Source of the DNA: Lumbricus rubellus
Taxonomy: Eukaryota > Annelida > Clitellata > Crassiclitellata > Lumbricidae
Assembly (NCBI GenBank): GCA_945859605.1
Contig: OX243824.1
Coordinates: forward strand, 21,392,785-21,456,784
Length of the DNA stretch: 64,000 nt
Reading direction: 5' to 3'
Positions within the stretch are counted from its first letter, which is position 1. Each line of letters begins with the position of its first letter. The position numbers and the translations under genes are program-made. Below are positions 42,940 to 56,300 of the stretch, piece by piece. Under the pieces are notes generated by a model. The model was not told where the DNA came from and searched no databases. It saw only the letters and a list, made by a program, of their open reading frames with translations.

Positions 42940-43330
42940 GGCCCTCGACACAATGGGCCATGAAACATTACTTTAAAAATTAAACCATTATGGAATGAGA
43001 AGTATACATATTACGTGCTTGACCAGGCTTATAAACATTACCTAAAAGACAGAAGACAGTGCATTTCCTATGTAACAGCAGTCATATTTTCACCTAGGCC
43101 TACATCAAATAATTTTACAACTTGTGGAATCCCTCAGGCTTCTATATTAGGACAACATAGGCCTACTATTATTTCTGATATATACCCCGTAGGCTAATGT
43201 TAACGATATATCTACATCACTTCACTTGATCTACAATTCATCATGTTCGCAGATTTCGCGGATGACATCAACGTGTTCATGTCCAACAGTTCATTCATTG
43301 ACTGATTTGGTAAATGAACTAAATTAATGT
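42940..43330 (+). mobile_element. Non-LTR reverse transcriptase remnant, different family
   Basis: Broken frames read ALDTMGHETLL, LNHYGMRS, YLKDRRQCISYV, CGIPQASILG and FADDINVF-like codons (about 43245-43275). These are the palm and YADD-type blocks of a Jockey/RTE/CR1-group enzyme whose motif wording differs from the L2-like copies. Several frame breaks. It ends ~110 bp from the Popeye gene's stop codon. Confidence 0.75.
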
Positions 43331-43440
43331 TAAACTTGACAAGGTGAATAAATGGCACAATGCGAATAAGTTATCTTTGAATATTTAAATAAAAACCGAG
43401 TCAAAATCCAAACAAGCAACAAAGACAGAGGAAGAGATTG

Positions 43441-43662
43441 TCATTTATTTTGGATGTTATTTCCATTTTGACTACTGATGGCTGGCAGCTTGAAAAGCGA
43501 TCCAGAACTATGCAGGTAGTTGTGAGGTAGTGTTGGCTGCATGTTAAACGTGTTCTCATGTTCCTCACGTGTCACGTCTGCTGTGATGCTCTTCACGTCA
43601 ACTCCGCAGAACTCGGTGTTTGTAAAGTTTGGCAGACGTATGTCAAGTCTGTGTGGTCTCAC
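43441..43662 (-). CDS. Popeye gene last coding exon (C-terminal tail)
   Basis: Acceptor AATTCAG|GTGAGA, phase 0, 73 codons and TGA. It reads VRPHRLDIRLPNFTNTEFCG, then a polar tail ending NNIQNK. It is in phase with the exon at 53405. C-terminal tails of this family are poorly conserved, so assignment rests on phase, strand and splice sites. The joining intron would be 9.7 kb and contains the whole inverted repeat. No clear polyadenylation signal was found. Confidence 0.6.
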   Translation of the reverse strand: MRPHRLDIRLPNFTNTEFCGVDVKSITADVTREEHENTFNMQPTLPHNYLHSSGSLFKLPAISSQNGNNIQNK

Positions 43663-45026
43663 CTGAATTTTTAAACCATACGAAAAGCAATTCTATCAGA
43701 TACAGATGCAGTGAGCATGTTTGGTGACAAACACAGTTTATAGCGTAACCACATGGTGTTTGTTAAAGTGCTATTATGTTTTGTTTTAATCTTCCTGATG
43801 ATCACTCATACATATTAGTTCATCTCCCAGTTTGCAAAAAGCAGACAAATCCATGTGTCATTTCATGACCAGGTCCTTTCGTCTGAGTGTTCCTCTGTAC
43901 TCGGTGCTAAAAGTGTAAAAAAGAAATGCCTGGACGCTCCCTACCTTTTCACAAGAAGTGCCAGGACGCCCCTTACATTTTCAGGTGTGCTGGTCAAATA
44001 AGTGGCAGGACGGCATAGAGATTTGAAAATAATATTATGTGCCAGGACGTCGTCCATGAGCGTCCTGCCACACTTTAAGCCCTGTCTGTACTTAAGCAAT
44101 CTTCCATATTTAGTAATCAAGAAACATTTTTAACCTTTAATCCAGGTTAGATAATCAGAAAAATCATGAATGCCTTGATTGAGACAGATTCTAATACGTA
44201 TGTATGTCTTCTATGAGCAATGTTATATCGCCCATTTCAAGATTTCTACTCAGAGGCGCTCCCTGACTACCGCACAAACACTGAACCAGAGTTTCACGCC
44301 AAAGCACATGAGCAATTGTGAGTAAAGGACTTGCTCAAGGTTCCTACTCAGCAACTTGAGGTGGATTTGAACCCCAACCTTCTGGATCCATAAAGCATAC
44401 CCCCTACACAACCGTGCCCCACAAAAAAGAATACCCCTTTTTAAGCCAGCTGACAAACCCCATTCTTTTGGACAAACATTTAGGGTAAATATGCAAATTA
44501 TATGAAACCCATTCTCGTGGACAAACATCAAAGGCAAATAAGGAAACAGTAGATAAGTAACTATGGGTATAAACTCAAGCCATATTTAAACTCAGATCAT
44601 GTTTAAACTCAGATCATGTTTAAACTCAAGTCATGTTTAAACTCACATCATGTTTAAACTCAGATCATGTTTAAACTCAAGTCATGTTTAAACTCAGCGT
44701 ATGTTTAAGCACAGACCACTTCAACTTGGAGAGCGGTCAAAGGTCAATTGCTTTGCAACCCCACTTATTTGTATAGTACTTGCCGTCCAACCCTAAGTGC
44801 CCTCCCTCCCTCTCTCCCTCCCTCCCTCCCTCCCTCCCTCCATCCCTCCCTCCCTCCCTCCCTCCTTCCCTCCCTCCCTCCCTCCCTCCCTCCCTCCCTA
44901 CACGCACTGCAATCTCGCGTCTTCTCAATTTGGAGAGCGATCAAAGGTCAATTGCTTTGTGCGACAAAACAACTCACTTTGTAACCCCACTTCATTTAGA
45001 GAGAACGCATGCACCTACACACACAA

Positions 45027-45057
<31 letters not shown>

Positions 45058-45166
45058 AATACCTACCCACACACACACACACACACAAATACCTACCCAC
45101 ACACGCACACACACACAAATACCTACCTACACACATACGCACACACACACATACACACACAATTAC

Positions 45167-45206
<40 letters not shown>

Positions 45207-48200
45207 GCACACACAAATACACACACACACACGCACACACAAATATCTACCCACACACACACGCACACACAAATATCTACCCACACATACACACACAAAT
45301 ACCTACCCACACACACACACACACACAAATACATACGCACACACACACACACACAAATATCTACCCACACACACACACATACCTACCCACACACACAAAT
45401 ACACAACTCCTTCAAATACTTGCACATATTTCCCTTTACATTTCATTCATTATTAAACAATTACCTACACAAATACCTACCCACACACGCACACACACAC
45501 ACACATACACAATTACCTACCCACACACACACATACACAACTCCTTCAAATACTTGCACATAATTCCATTTACATTTAATTCATTATTATTCAATTGGCA
45601 AATTAATTTTTGACCCATTCCAAATGAACTCAAAGGACGCCTTCGCTTTACGAAACATGCAAACACACACCTTCATGCATGTACATGTACATACAAACAT
45701 ATACGCACAGACCGGTATTAATTCAATTCTTAAAAATACTTGTTCATATTCCAAAATGCATGGTATTCATTACTAAGCAATTGGTAAATTTTATTTTGGA
45801 CCATACCAAGTGTATTAAAACGCTACCACAGAACACTTTACTTTACGAAACACACGTGCATATACACACGCAAACATGTATGCACGCACATGCACATGCG
45901 AATACATACACATACATACAAAATACATGCACATACACGCACGCACAGTCACCCAAATATAATATCATTATTGAAACAACATAGCATTATTTTTAAATTC
46001 CTCGCATTTCAATATACAACTTTGAGTCTAGTTCAAATTTCTCAAGTCATAATATTAACTATGTGAAGAAGTCATACTAAAATTGCAGTTGACAGCAACA
46101 TTTATGCGTGTATTATTTACAAATATACACAATTTTCTCAAATAGTCTATACATTTCTCAGGTAGATCAAATTTTTACATTTTAGCATTGTATTACTTTG
46201 AGATATACAGAGTCTCATACACCAAATGATACAAATTTAAAATTTTGAACATGTATTAACTAGAAACAAATCATTTGCTCAGCACGATATTCGTCAATAA
46301 TACATGTTTCATTATTTTTAGCATTATATTAATAGAAGTAGCCAAAGTGCTCTACTATCACACTATAAAATTTTTCGCATTTTAGACTTGCATTATTTAG
46401 AAATATACCATTTTGCAATCGCAGGTATTGAAATTTTATTTTAATATTGCATTACTTAGAAATACACAGACTGCTCAACACCACACATAGTAATATTTTA
46501 ATCGCATATTAGATAGAAATTCACAAAATGTGGAACTCTAGACGACACAAATTTAAGTATTTTAGACTTGCATTATTTGAATGTACTCATTTTTCCCAAT
46601 CATAATGTGTAGAGTTCTTTATTTCAATAATTATATTTCTCGTAAATGTACAATGTGTTCATCATTACATTCATTTGATGTTTAGATATTATGAGTATAA
46701 TAGCTAGAAATACACAAAGAGTACAACCGCATAATCATTGGACGATGTATTTCTTTAGATTTTGCGTCTTTATTGATCAAAAGCACAATTATTTCTCATA
46801 TTATTCGTTTTAAGATGTGTGTATTTGCGGAAGGGGATGCAAATTTCTTCTAATGTACAAGAGTAATCGGCTTATTAGCAGAAGAAACGCTAAGTATTGC
46901 ACACATTCTCTGTTTTTCAAAATATTTAGTAGAGTATGTTAGGAGAGGATGTGTATGAGAGGAGAGTAGTACATACGACAAGTGCATTCATTGTTAATTT
47001 TATAGCATTATTCAATTTTTAAGTCGTCAATATATTGTAAATACATACTTAGAATAGAAGACTGACTTCTTTATATTCACATAATTAGAATACAAGACTG
47101 ACTTCTTTAGATTCAACATCTTCTTGTAAATTCGCAGCCTGGTAGGAAACACTTATTCTTCCATCAATAGTATGTACTTTTTGATATAGTACAATGAATT
47201 GCAAGAGATTTCAACTTTATGTATCACTTTAACAAATACAGTATGAATTTACACACAATTTGAACATGTACATTATGCAGGAATTAATAATTTTTATAGG
47301 ATCTTTTCAATTTTAAAGTATAAAAGTAGCAAATTTTGATAAATTGGGAAGTAAAGGTGAGGAGGAAATACATGTTTGAAGGTGTTATTGAAAAGGATTT
47401 CTGTATTTCTAACTTAAAACATTGTAATTTCAATTAAAATTTTATTCAAGTTGAAAAAAAATTATATTTTAGGAATACGACATTCCATAATTTCAGATTT
47501 CAACACTTTAAAAATTCTTTTAACTTTGGAATTTGCAAAAGTAAGAAATTGTATGTAAGTAATTTCGCAGAAATGAGTTTCACACTTTCAAGAATTAAGA
47601 AATTTCGACCTTATATTATTTCACAAATCAAAATTTTCAACTTCTGTCATTTTAATATGTGTAATTAATATTTGAGATATAGAATTATTAGAAGTAGATG
47701 TGTTGAGGAGCATCTGAAAAATGAGAACTTTCATATTATTTTACATTTTATCTAAATGTAAAACTGAAAAGACGTACGATGTGAAGCAGCAGAGCAGTGG
47801 AAGCTGACATGAGTAGCTGTAAATGTTGATAATTTTATAATATGCACGAATATTTTAAATGTAATGTTTAGCAGAGTGAACATGTGTAGAGAACGAATTT
47901 CAAAAATAATTTTCTAAGATGTAGAATTTAAGAAGTATATGCACAATGCACGAGGAGAAGCAGTGGAATTGGCAATGCCTAGCCAGAAGACGATACTTAG
48001 TGATATCTTCATTTTCTAAGTTACGCACGTGAATTTTCTATTATTATTATTTCAGACTTGTTTTTAAAGAATTTTTAGAACTTCTTTTCATTCCAATTCT
48101 CCATGGTATATTTCTTCCAATTGGAGGACAATAACCATTTTTGCTAGTTTCAACTGTTCAAAAAGTGTTTCTGCAACTGCACAAATCCATTTAGATCTGC

Positions 48201-51200
48201 ATATTTTGTATACAACTGCAAGTTAAAATATACTTTCATCACAGGTCGCACGTTTGCATTCAATATCTTCTGAGTTCCCACATTTATTACATGGAGTGTG
48301 CGCCGCCGCCGCCGCCGCCGTCCCCCATCGAGTGATGACATTTCTGCATTGATAACATTTCTGCAATGCGTATTTACATCTTTCCATGCACACAAGCTCT
48401 TTGCACTTGTTAAAAATGGCCATGAACTTAAGTATCACACTCAAATTTCGAATAATGAAACATATTCAATTTCAATTTCATCAAAAATATTTTATAATTT
48501 GCTATTCTCAATGTACGATGATTCGTCAAAAGTCACAATTTTACTAAATCCGGTTGCACATTTAAACTTTTTTTTGTACGTTTGCTAATGGAAATGTCTA
48601 AGAATACTTCTTCCTATGTCTAAGAAAAATGAGCATTCAAAACTTGCTTTTCTCCTTCAACTTATAAAGATGCAGTTTGAAAGTTCATATGCTCGCGATC
48701 GGTAGAATCCTCATGAATCACACACAAATTTCAAATAAAATTACAAATTCAAAAGGCATTTCATTGGACATATCTTATAATTTACCTATCTCAAGTTACA
48801 GTAATTCACGAAAATTTGCAATTTTACTAAACTTGGATGGATATTTTAAGTGTTATGTGTCTTTGCTAATGAAAATGTCCAAGAATATACAGGCAAGATT
48901 CTGACGCATGATTATTAAAATTTACAACAAACTCCTCAGCACAGAACATTTTAATACTGAACTTCATAATTCATACAACTTTGCACATGCAATACGCAAC
49001 AAACTATAATGTATATGAAGCTTTCCTCATTGGCACTACCAAATATAGAAAATTCACGTGTGTAACTTAGAAAATGAAGATATCACTAAGTATCGTCTTC
49101 TGGCTAGGCATTGCCAATTCCACTGCTTCTCCTCGTGCATTGTGCATATACTTCTTAAATTCTACATCTTAGAAAATTATTTTTGAAATTCGTTCTCTAC
49201 ACATGTTCACTCTGCTAAACATTACATTTAAAATATTCGTGCATATTATAAAATTATCAACATTTACAGCTACTCATGTCAGCTTCCACTGCTCTGCTGC
49301 TTCACATCGTACGTCTTTTCAGTTTTACATTTAGATAAAATGTAAAATAATATGAAAGTTCTCATTTTTCAGATGCTCCTCAACACATCTACTTCTAATA
49401 ATTCTATATCTCAAATATTAATTACACATATTAAAATGACAGAAGTTGAAAATTTTGATTTGTGAAATAATATAAGGTCGAAATTTCTTAATTCTTGAAA
49501 GTGTGAAACTCATTTCTGCGAAATTACTTACATACAATTTCTTACTTTTGCAAATTCCAAAGTTAAAAGAATTTTTAAAGTGTTGAAATCTGAAATTATG
49601 GAATGTCGTATTCCTAAAATATAATTTTTTTTCAACTTGAATAAAATTTTAATTGAAATTACAATGTTTTAAGTTAGAAATACAGAAATCCTTTTCAATA
49701 ACACCTTCAAACATGTATTTCCTCCTCACCTTTACTTCCCAATTTATCAAAATTTGCTACTTTTATACTTTAAAATTGAAAAGATCCTATAAAAATTATT
49801 AATTCCTGCATAATGTACATGTTCAAATTGTGTGTAAATTCATACTGTATTTGTTAAAGTGATACATAAAGTTGAAATCTCTTGCAATTCATTGTACTAT
49901 ATCAAAAAGTACATACTATTGATGGAAGAATAAGTGTTTCCTACCAGGCTGCGAATTTACAAGAAGATGTTGAATCTAAAGAAGTCAGTCTTGTATTCTA
50001 ATTATGTGAATATAAAGAAGTCAGTCTTCTATTCTAAGTATGTATTTACAATATATTGATGACTTAAAAATTGAATAATGCTATAAAATTAACAATGAAT
50101 GCACTTGTCGTATGTACTACTCTCCTCTCATACACATCCTCTCCTAACATACTCTACTAAATATTTTGAAAAACAGAGAATGTGTGCAATACTTAGCGTT
50201 TCTTCTGCTAATAAGCCGATTACTCTTGTACATTAGAAGAAATTTGCATCCCCTTCCGCAAATACACACATCTTAAAACGAATAATATGAGAAATAATTG
50301 TGCTTTTGATCAATAAAGACGCAAAATCTAAAGAAATACATCGTCCAATGATTATGCGGTTGTACTCTTTGTGTATTTCTAGCTATTATACTCATAATAT
50401 CTAAACATCAAAAGAATGTAATGATGAACACATTGTACATTTACGAGAAATATAATTATTGAAATAAAGAACTCTACACATTATGATTGGGAAAAATGAG
50501 TACATTCAAATAATGCAAGTCTAAAATACTTAAATTTGTGTCGTCTAGAGTTCCACATTTTGTGAATTTCTATCTAATATGCGATTAAAATATTACTATG
50601 TGTGGTGTTGAGCAGTCTGTGTATTTCTAAGTAATGCAATATTAAAATAAAATTTCAATACCTGCGATTGCAAAATGGTATATTTCTAAATAATGCAAGT
50701 CTAAAATGCGAAAAATTTTATAGTGTGATAGTAGAGCACTTTGGCTACTTCTATTAATATAATGCTAAAAATAATGAAACATGTATTATTGACGAATATC
50801 GTGCTGAGCAAATGATTTGTTTCTAGTTAATACATGTTCAAAATTTTAAATTTGTATCATTTGGTGTATGAGACTCTGTATATCTCAAAGTAATACAATG
50901 CTAAAATGTAAAAATTTGATCTACCTGAGAAATGTATAGACTATTTGAGAAAATTGTGTATATTTGTAAATAATACACGCATAAATGTTGCTGTCAACTG
51001 CAATTTTAGTATGACTTCTTCACATAGTTAATATTATGACTTGAGAAATTTGAACTAGACTCAAAGTTGTATATTGAAATGCGAGGAATTTAAAAATAAT
51101 GCTATGTTGTTTCAATAATGATATTATATTTGGGTGACTGTGCGTGCGTGTATGTGCATGTATTTTGTATGTATGTGTATGTATTCGCATGTGCATGTGC

Positions 51201-51879
51201 GTGCATACATGTTTGCGTGTGTATATGCACGTGTGTTTCGTAAAGTAAAGTGTTCTGTGGTAGCGTTTTAATACACTTGGTATGGTCCAAAATAAAATTT
51301 ACCAATTGCTTAGTAATGAATACCATGCATTTTGGAATATGAACAAGTATTTTTAAGAATTGAATTAATACCGGTCTGTGCGTATATGTTTGTATGTACA
51401 TGTACATGCATGAAGGTGTGTGTTTGCATGTTTCGTAAAGCGAAGGCGTCCTTTGAGTTCATTTGGAATGGGTCAAAAATTAATTTGCCAATTGAATAAT
51501 AATGAATTAAATGTAAATGGAATTATGTGCAAGTATTTGAAGGAGTTGTGTATGTGTGTGTGTGGGTAGGTAATTGTGTATGTGTGTGTGTGTGTGCGTG
51601 TGTGGGTAGGTATTTGTGTAGGTAATTGTTTAATAATGAATGAAATGTAAAGGGAAATATGTGCAAGTATTTGAAGGAGTTGTGTATTTGTGTGTGTGGG
51701 TAGGTATGTGTGTGTGTGTGGGTAGATATTTGTGTGTGTGTGTGTGTGCGTATGTATTTGTGTGTGTGTGTGTGTGTGGGTAGGTATTTGTGTGTGTATG
51801 TGTGGGTAGATATTTGTGTGTGCGTGTGTGTGTGGGTAGATATTTGTGTGTGCGTGTGTGTGTGTGTATTTGTGTGTGC

Positions 51880-51917
<38 letters not shown>

Positions 51918-52026
51918 GTAATTGTGTGTGTATGTGTGTGTGTGCGTATGTGTGTAGGTAGGTATTTGTGTGTGTGTGCGTGTGTGGGTAGGTATTTGTG
52001 TGTGTGTGTGTGTGTGGGTAGGTATT

Positions 52027-52057
<31 letters not shown>

Positions 52058-53310
52058 TTGTGTGTGTAGGTGCATGCGTTCTCTCTAAATGAAGTGGGGT
52101 TACAAAGTGAGTTGTTTTGTCGCACAAAGCAATTGACCTTTGATCGCTCTCCAAATTGAGAAGACGCGAGATTGCAGTGCGTGTAGGGAGGGAGGGAGGG
52201 AGGGAGGGAGGGAGGGAAGGAGGGAGGGAGGGAGGGAGGGATGGAGGGAGGGAGGGAGGGAGGGAGGGAGAGAGGGAGGGAGGGCACTTAGGGTTGGACG
52301 GCAAGTACTATACAAATAAGTGGGGTTGCAAAGCAATTGACCTTTGACCGCTCTCCAAGTTGAAGTGGTCTGTGCTTAAACATACGCTGAGTTTAAACAT
52401 GACTTGAGTTTAAACATGATCTGAGTTTAAACATGATGTGAGTTTAAACATGACTTGAGTTTAAACATGATCTGAGTTTAAACATGATCTGAGTTTAAAT
52501 ATGGCTTGAGTTTATACCCATAGTTACTTATCTACTGGAAACATAATACATCATCCAAATTAGATAAAAGCCCAATTACCGGTATTCAGTATGCACACTG
52601 TAGATATCCACACAAATACATACATCAAATATGCTCAAAGCGTGCTTCCCAGTGGCGTAGACGGGGGGGGGGGGGTGGTTAAACCCCATTGACTTATGAA
52701 AAAGTTTGTAAAAAGGCTATTTATCCACTTAAATAAGAACAAAACAATTGTTGTAGTAACAATTGTTTTTCCCTTTGTTACTTTATTCCCTTTTTATTAT
52801 TTAATTTATTTACTGCAATACTGTTGGGCTGGTGTCAGGAAGGGCATCCGGCCATAAACCCTCCCATCATAAATTCCTCGCTACGTCACTGGTGCTTCCA
52901 TCGTATTTCTGCAACTCTGACCGGTAAATGCATGGCCATAAAAACTTCAATCTATTTCCTCCACTTCCTTCCCATGACCGAACCATTCATTCAGTAGATA
53001 CCGGTAATTTGATGTGAACAACTGTTATCACTATGGCGATTATAAGGACTGTTCAAATAAATTTATGAAGTTTTGGCAGTCTGGATTTATATAACTGTCT
53101 GTGAGACAATGTTGATTGTACAAATAATTTGGTTGGCAATTGTTTTATCGGCTACAGGATATTCTTCGTAATTACACATCTAGGCCCTAACTAGAGACTC
53201 AGATTCAGCAGCATCTGCTCACACTCATATCCAAGTAATCTCTGCCCTGATTTTAAGAGCTTCCTTAAAGCTACATTAAGTATGTCACACAAATACATAC
53301 ACAATATATA

Positions 53311-53341
<31 letters not shown>

Positions 53342-56300
53342 ATGTATTCAGCTTTAGTTAATTTCACTACACAGAATGAACGAACATTCATTTGGACATA
53401 GTACCTTATCAGTGAACTGATATAGTTTGTTCGTTATGTCTCTTCCAATGATGTGCTGCATGACAGTCATGAGAAACTGTTCTTTGGAGAAGAGTGTCTC
53501 CAGTAATTGTCTGTTCCATCTCAAGTAACGACACGGTGTTATAGCGATAATGGATACCTGAATTTTAAAACACACACACAGTGCCTAATACATTCAAAGT
53601 TGCATAAGTCTTACAAAAATGCATAAATAATTTAGTAAAAACTTTGTGAATGTGCTATCATAAATATTAAGTAAAGGGTCAGTTGCTGAGCATCCTGGTG
53701 ATGTTGCTTAATGCCAAATGGTTTTTTCGTGTATTTTCGTTTAAACAATCAATACAAGAAGACAGAATGTTGCTCCTTCAGGTGGAGACCTGGAAGCACA
53801 TTGGTTAACACGCTGGCATGGAGAGCAAGAGGTGACGTGTTCGTGTTCCGTATAGAGGGAGCATGCTTTGTAGGTTGCTATTAGCGCTGATTATTTGCGG
53901 GCTGTCTGTTCTGTTAGTTAGTTAAGATTTATGTATTCTGTGATCTGAGTATTTGCAAATTGTTTCAACTGCATAATTGTACACTGTAACCGGTTGCAGT
54001 CTGTCAACCGAATTGTTGAATAAACGAAAATTATTATTATTATTATTTACATCTATTTCAGTTTAGTTATTTTAATTTTGATGTTTAGTTTAGTTCAAGT
54101 GTCGTTTTATATGACTGTCATCCCTCTAGCCATTAGTAAAATATATCTGCACAAAGCATTCTAGATGTAGTAGCATTATTGTAGTCCTGACATTACCATA
54201 CAGTGCCATCAGCAGGCCTACAGTTAATCTTGATATATAATAATCAGGGCTGAAAGTGGTTTGAAAAAATTGCCAGATGGTGCTAATTATCAGTGTTTAC
54301 TCAAGTGCCAAAAAATGAATGCCGGGTCTGAGACCCTGACAGACCCGGCTCACTTTCAGCCCTGATAATAATACAATGACCTTTAGGACTACAACTTTCT
54401 GCACATGGAAGATAATGACAACAATCTAAAGTCTAAACCATATTGTAAATATCGTGAATTATTGTGCATGGGTAAAACTCACGGAAATTATGGTAATCAC
54501 CAGGAAGTTGACATAAATGCTTCAGTAATATGACCATCAAACGCAATTAGTATCTAGATAAATGGAAGTCATAAATCAATCTAAAAAATCTAAATTGTCT
54601 TGCTGACATTATTGTAACAAAACAACTACAAGTTAGAGTAGCCTACTGTATAACTTCTGCAGTTCCATAACCTAACTGTATAGTGTACACACCGTTCTAT
54701 GGCCTCATTGGCCTGGACTCTACTCATCTACATCCATAAAAGAGAATGAATGTATGACATTGTATGTAGGTATGTTTATCTATAATGCAAGCCCAAAGTT
54801 TTGCAGCTATTGACACTAAAACTTGCAAATAGACAGAGGACCACCAGGACCACCCAGTGAAGGGGTTAGCCAATCCCCTGATCCTGAGAGTAATGCAGGT
54901 TAAAAAACCTAAATTTTCACAGTTTCACTAACAAAAACCATCCCATTTCCTCACCTTGGCCACACTTTCGTAGCCATTCATCTGAAAACTTGTAGGGCCT
55001 ACCGAGACAGAGTGTGACTACTGACCAGGACCACCCCACCCTACACCCTGACCCTGGGCGTAAGGTGAAAAACGGAAATTTCCTAAGCAATGTCAGGTAC
55101 CAAGTTAGTTTTTCAATAAAATGATTGGGATATTGTTTTTAGCCATCACTGCCCGTCTGAGTGGGCGGCATGCCAAGGTGGATATTTCAGTGCTTGCGTA
55201 TTTTAGATGGACAACATGAACTTGCTCCATGATAGCACCTCTGTACTCTGTACGGTCCTTGAGTAAGTCATTAATGCATAATTACATTGAAGATTAAGCA
55301 CAATTATAAATCGGATCAGCATCACCAGCCACACATGTGTTTCCACCTGGTGAATGAAAAATAAATTAGCAATATTAGCTGGAACTGATATATGGTAATC
55401 AGTGTGAGAATTGTTGAGGGGAGGGGTGGAGAGGGAGCAAACGGTCTTTTTTAGGACCACACAGTGAAGTCTACTTTGCACACTACAACTCCACGTGGTT
55501 CATAGTAGCCCCCCCCTCCCGACCGTTATTTTTTCTACAATTCTCATACTAGCCATGTTAATCAGCAAAAACAAACCCGTAAAGCAGGAAGTACAATTAT
55601 ATCTTTCATTGACATTTGGTGCAACTCGATCACCAACATAATTGCGTACCTTAAATTTATCATCGCCGTGAAGTGTTGATTCGAATTCAGACGAATCGAG
55701 AAACTGTTTGCTCTGCACCAGATGCAGGAACTGGCCATTGCATGACACATGAGCTCTACAACAGCACACCCACCGACCCACCGGGTTAGAGATAACGAAT
55801 AGGATCTCAAATATTTAATTAAAAGCAACAAGGATGTAGTTATTGTAGTAGTGCTCACCTTCTTATCACATCCCACATAGTGGGGTGCGGTGGTGTAGTG
55901 GTGGTGTCATTGCCTTGGAACCGGAAGGTTCTGGGTTCGAATCCACCTCATGAGCCACAGATTCTAATAGGTATGTACATGTATGTCTGTATGAGCAATG
56001 TTATATTAAGGACCTTGGGCAAGTGGTCCTTCACTCACTCACAATTGCTCAGCGCTTCGGTGTAAAACTCCGATGCAGTGTCCGCTCTGCATTCGGGAGC
56101 GCCTCTGAGTAGAGAGAGCTTGAAGGGGCGCTATAACAAGTGCACATACAGACAAACATACAAAGTAACAAAAAAATTATATAAAATTTGATACCTCTGC
56201 TGCGTCTGCTGTTCATCAGACTGCCGGACACATTTATCTCACAGTACAATGCAACACAACCAGATAAACCTCACATGATGTAACAGACAAATTGATGATA

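Noticed and set aside
44581..44712. CRISPR array
   Set aside because: 17-bp units are contiguous with no spacers, and the genome is eukaryotic.
44780..45613. Long frames of THTH and PPSLPPSL repeats (up to 277 codons), mirrored at 51473-52304
   Set aside because: They are translations of (AC)n and (CCCT)n repeats in both arms of the palindrome; there is no domain or splice context.
44547..52537. Palindrome as an assembly or read-chimera artefact
   Set aside because: Not fully excluded, but artefactual fold-backs usually have little spacer and no internal element structure. Here a 1-kb unique spacer, mirrored terminal arrays and a few real differences argue for a genuine structure.
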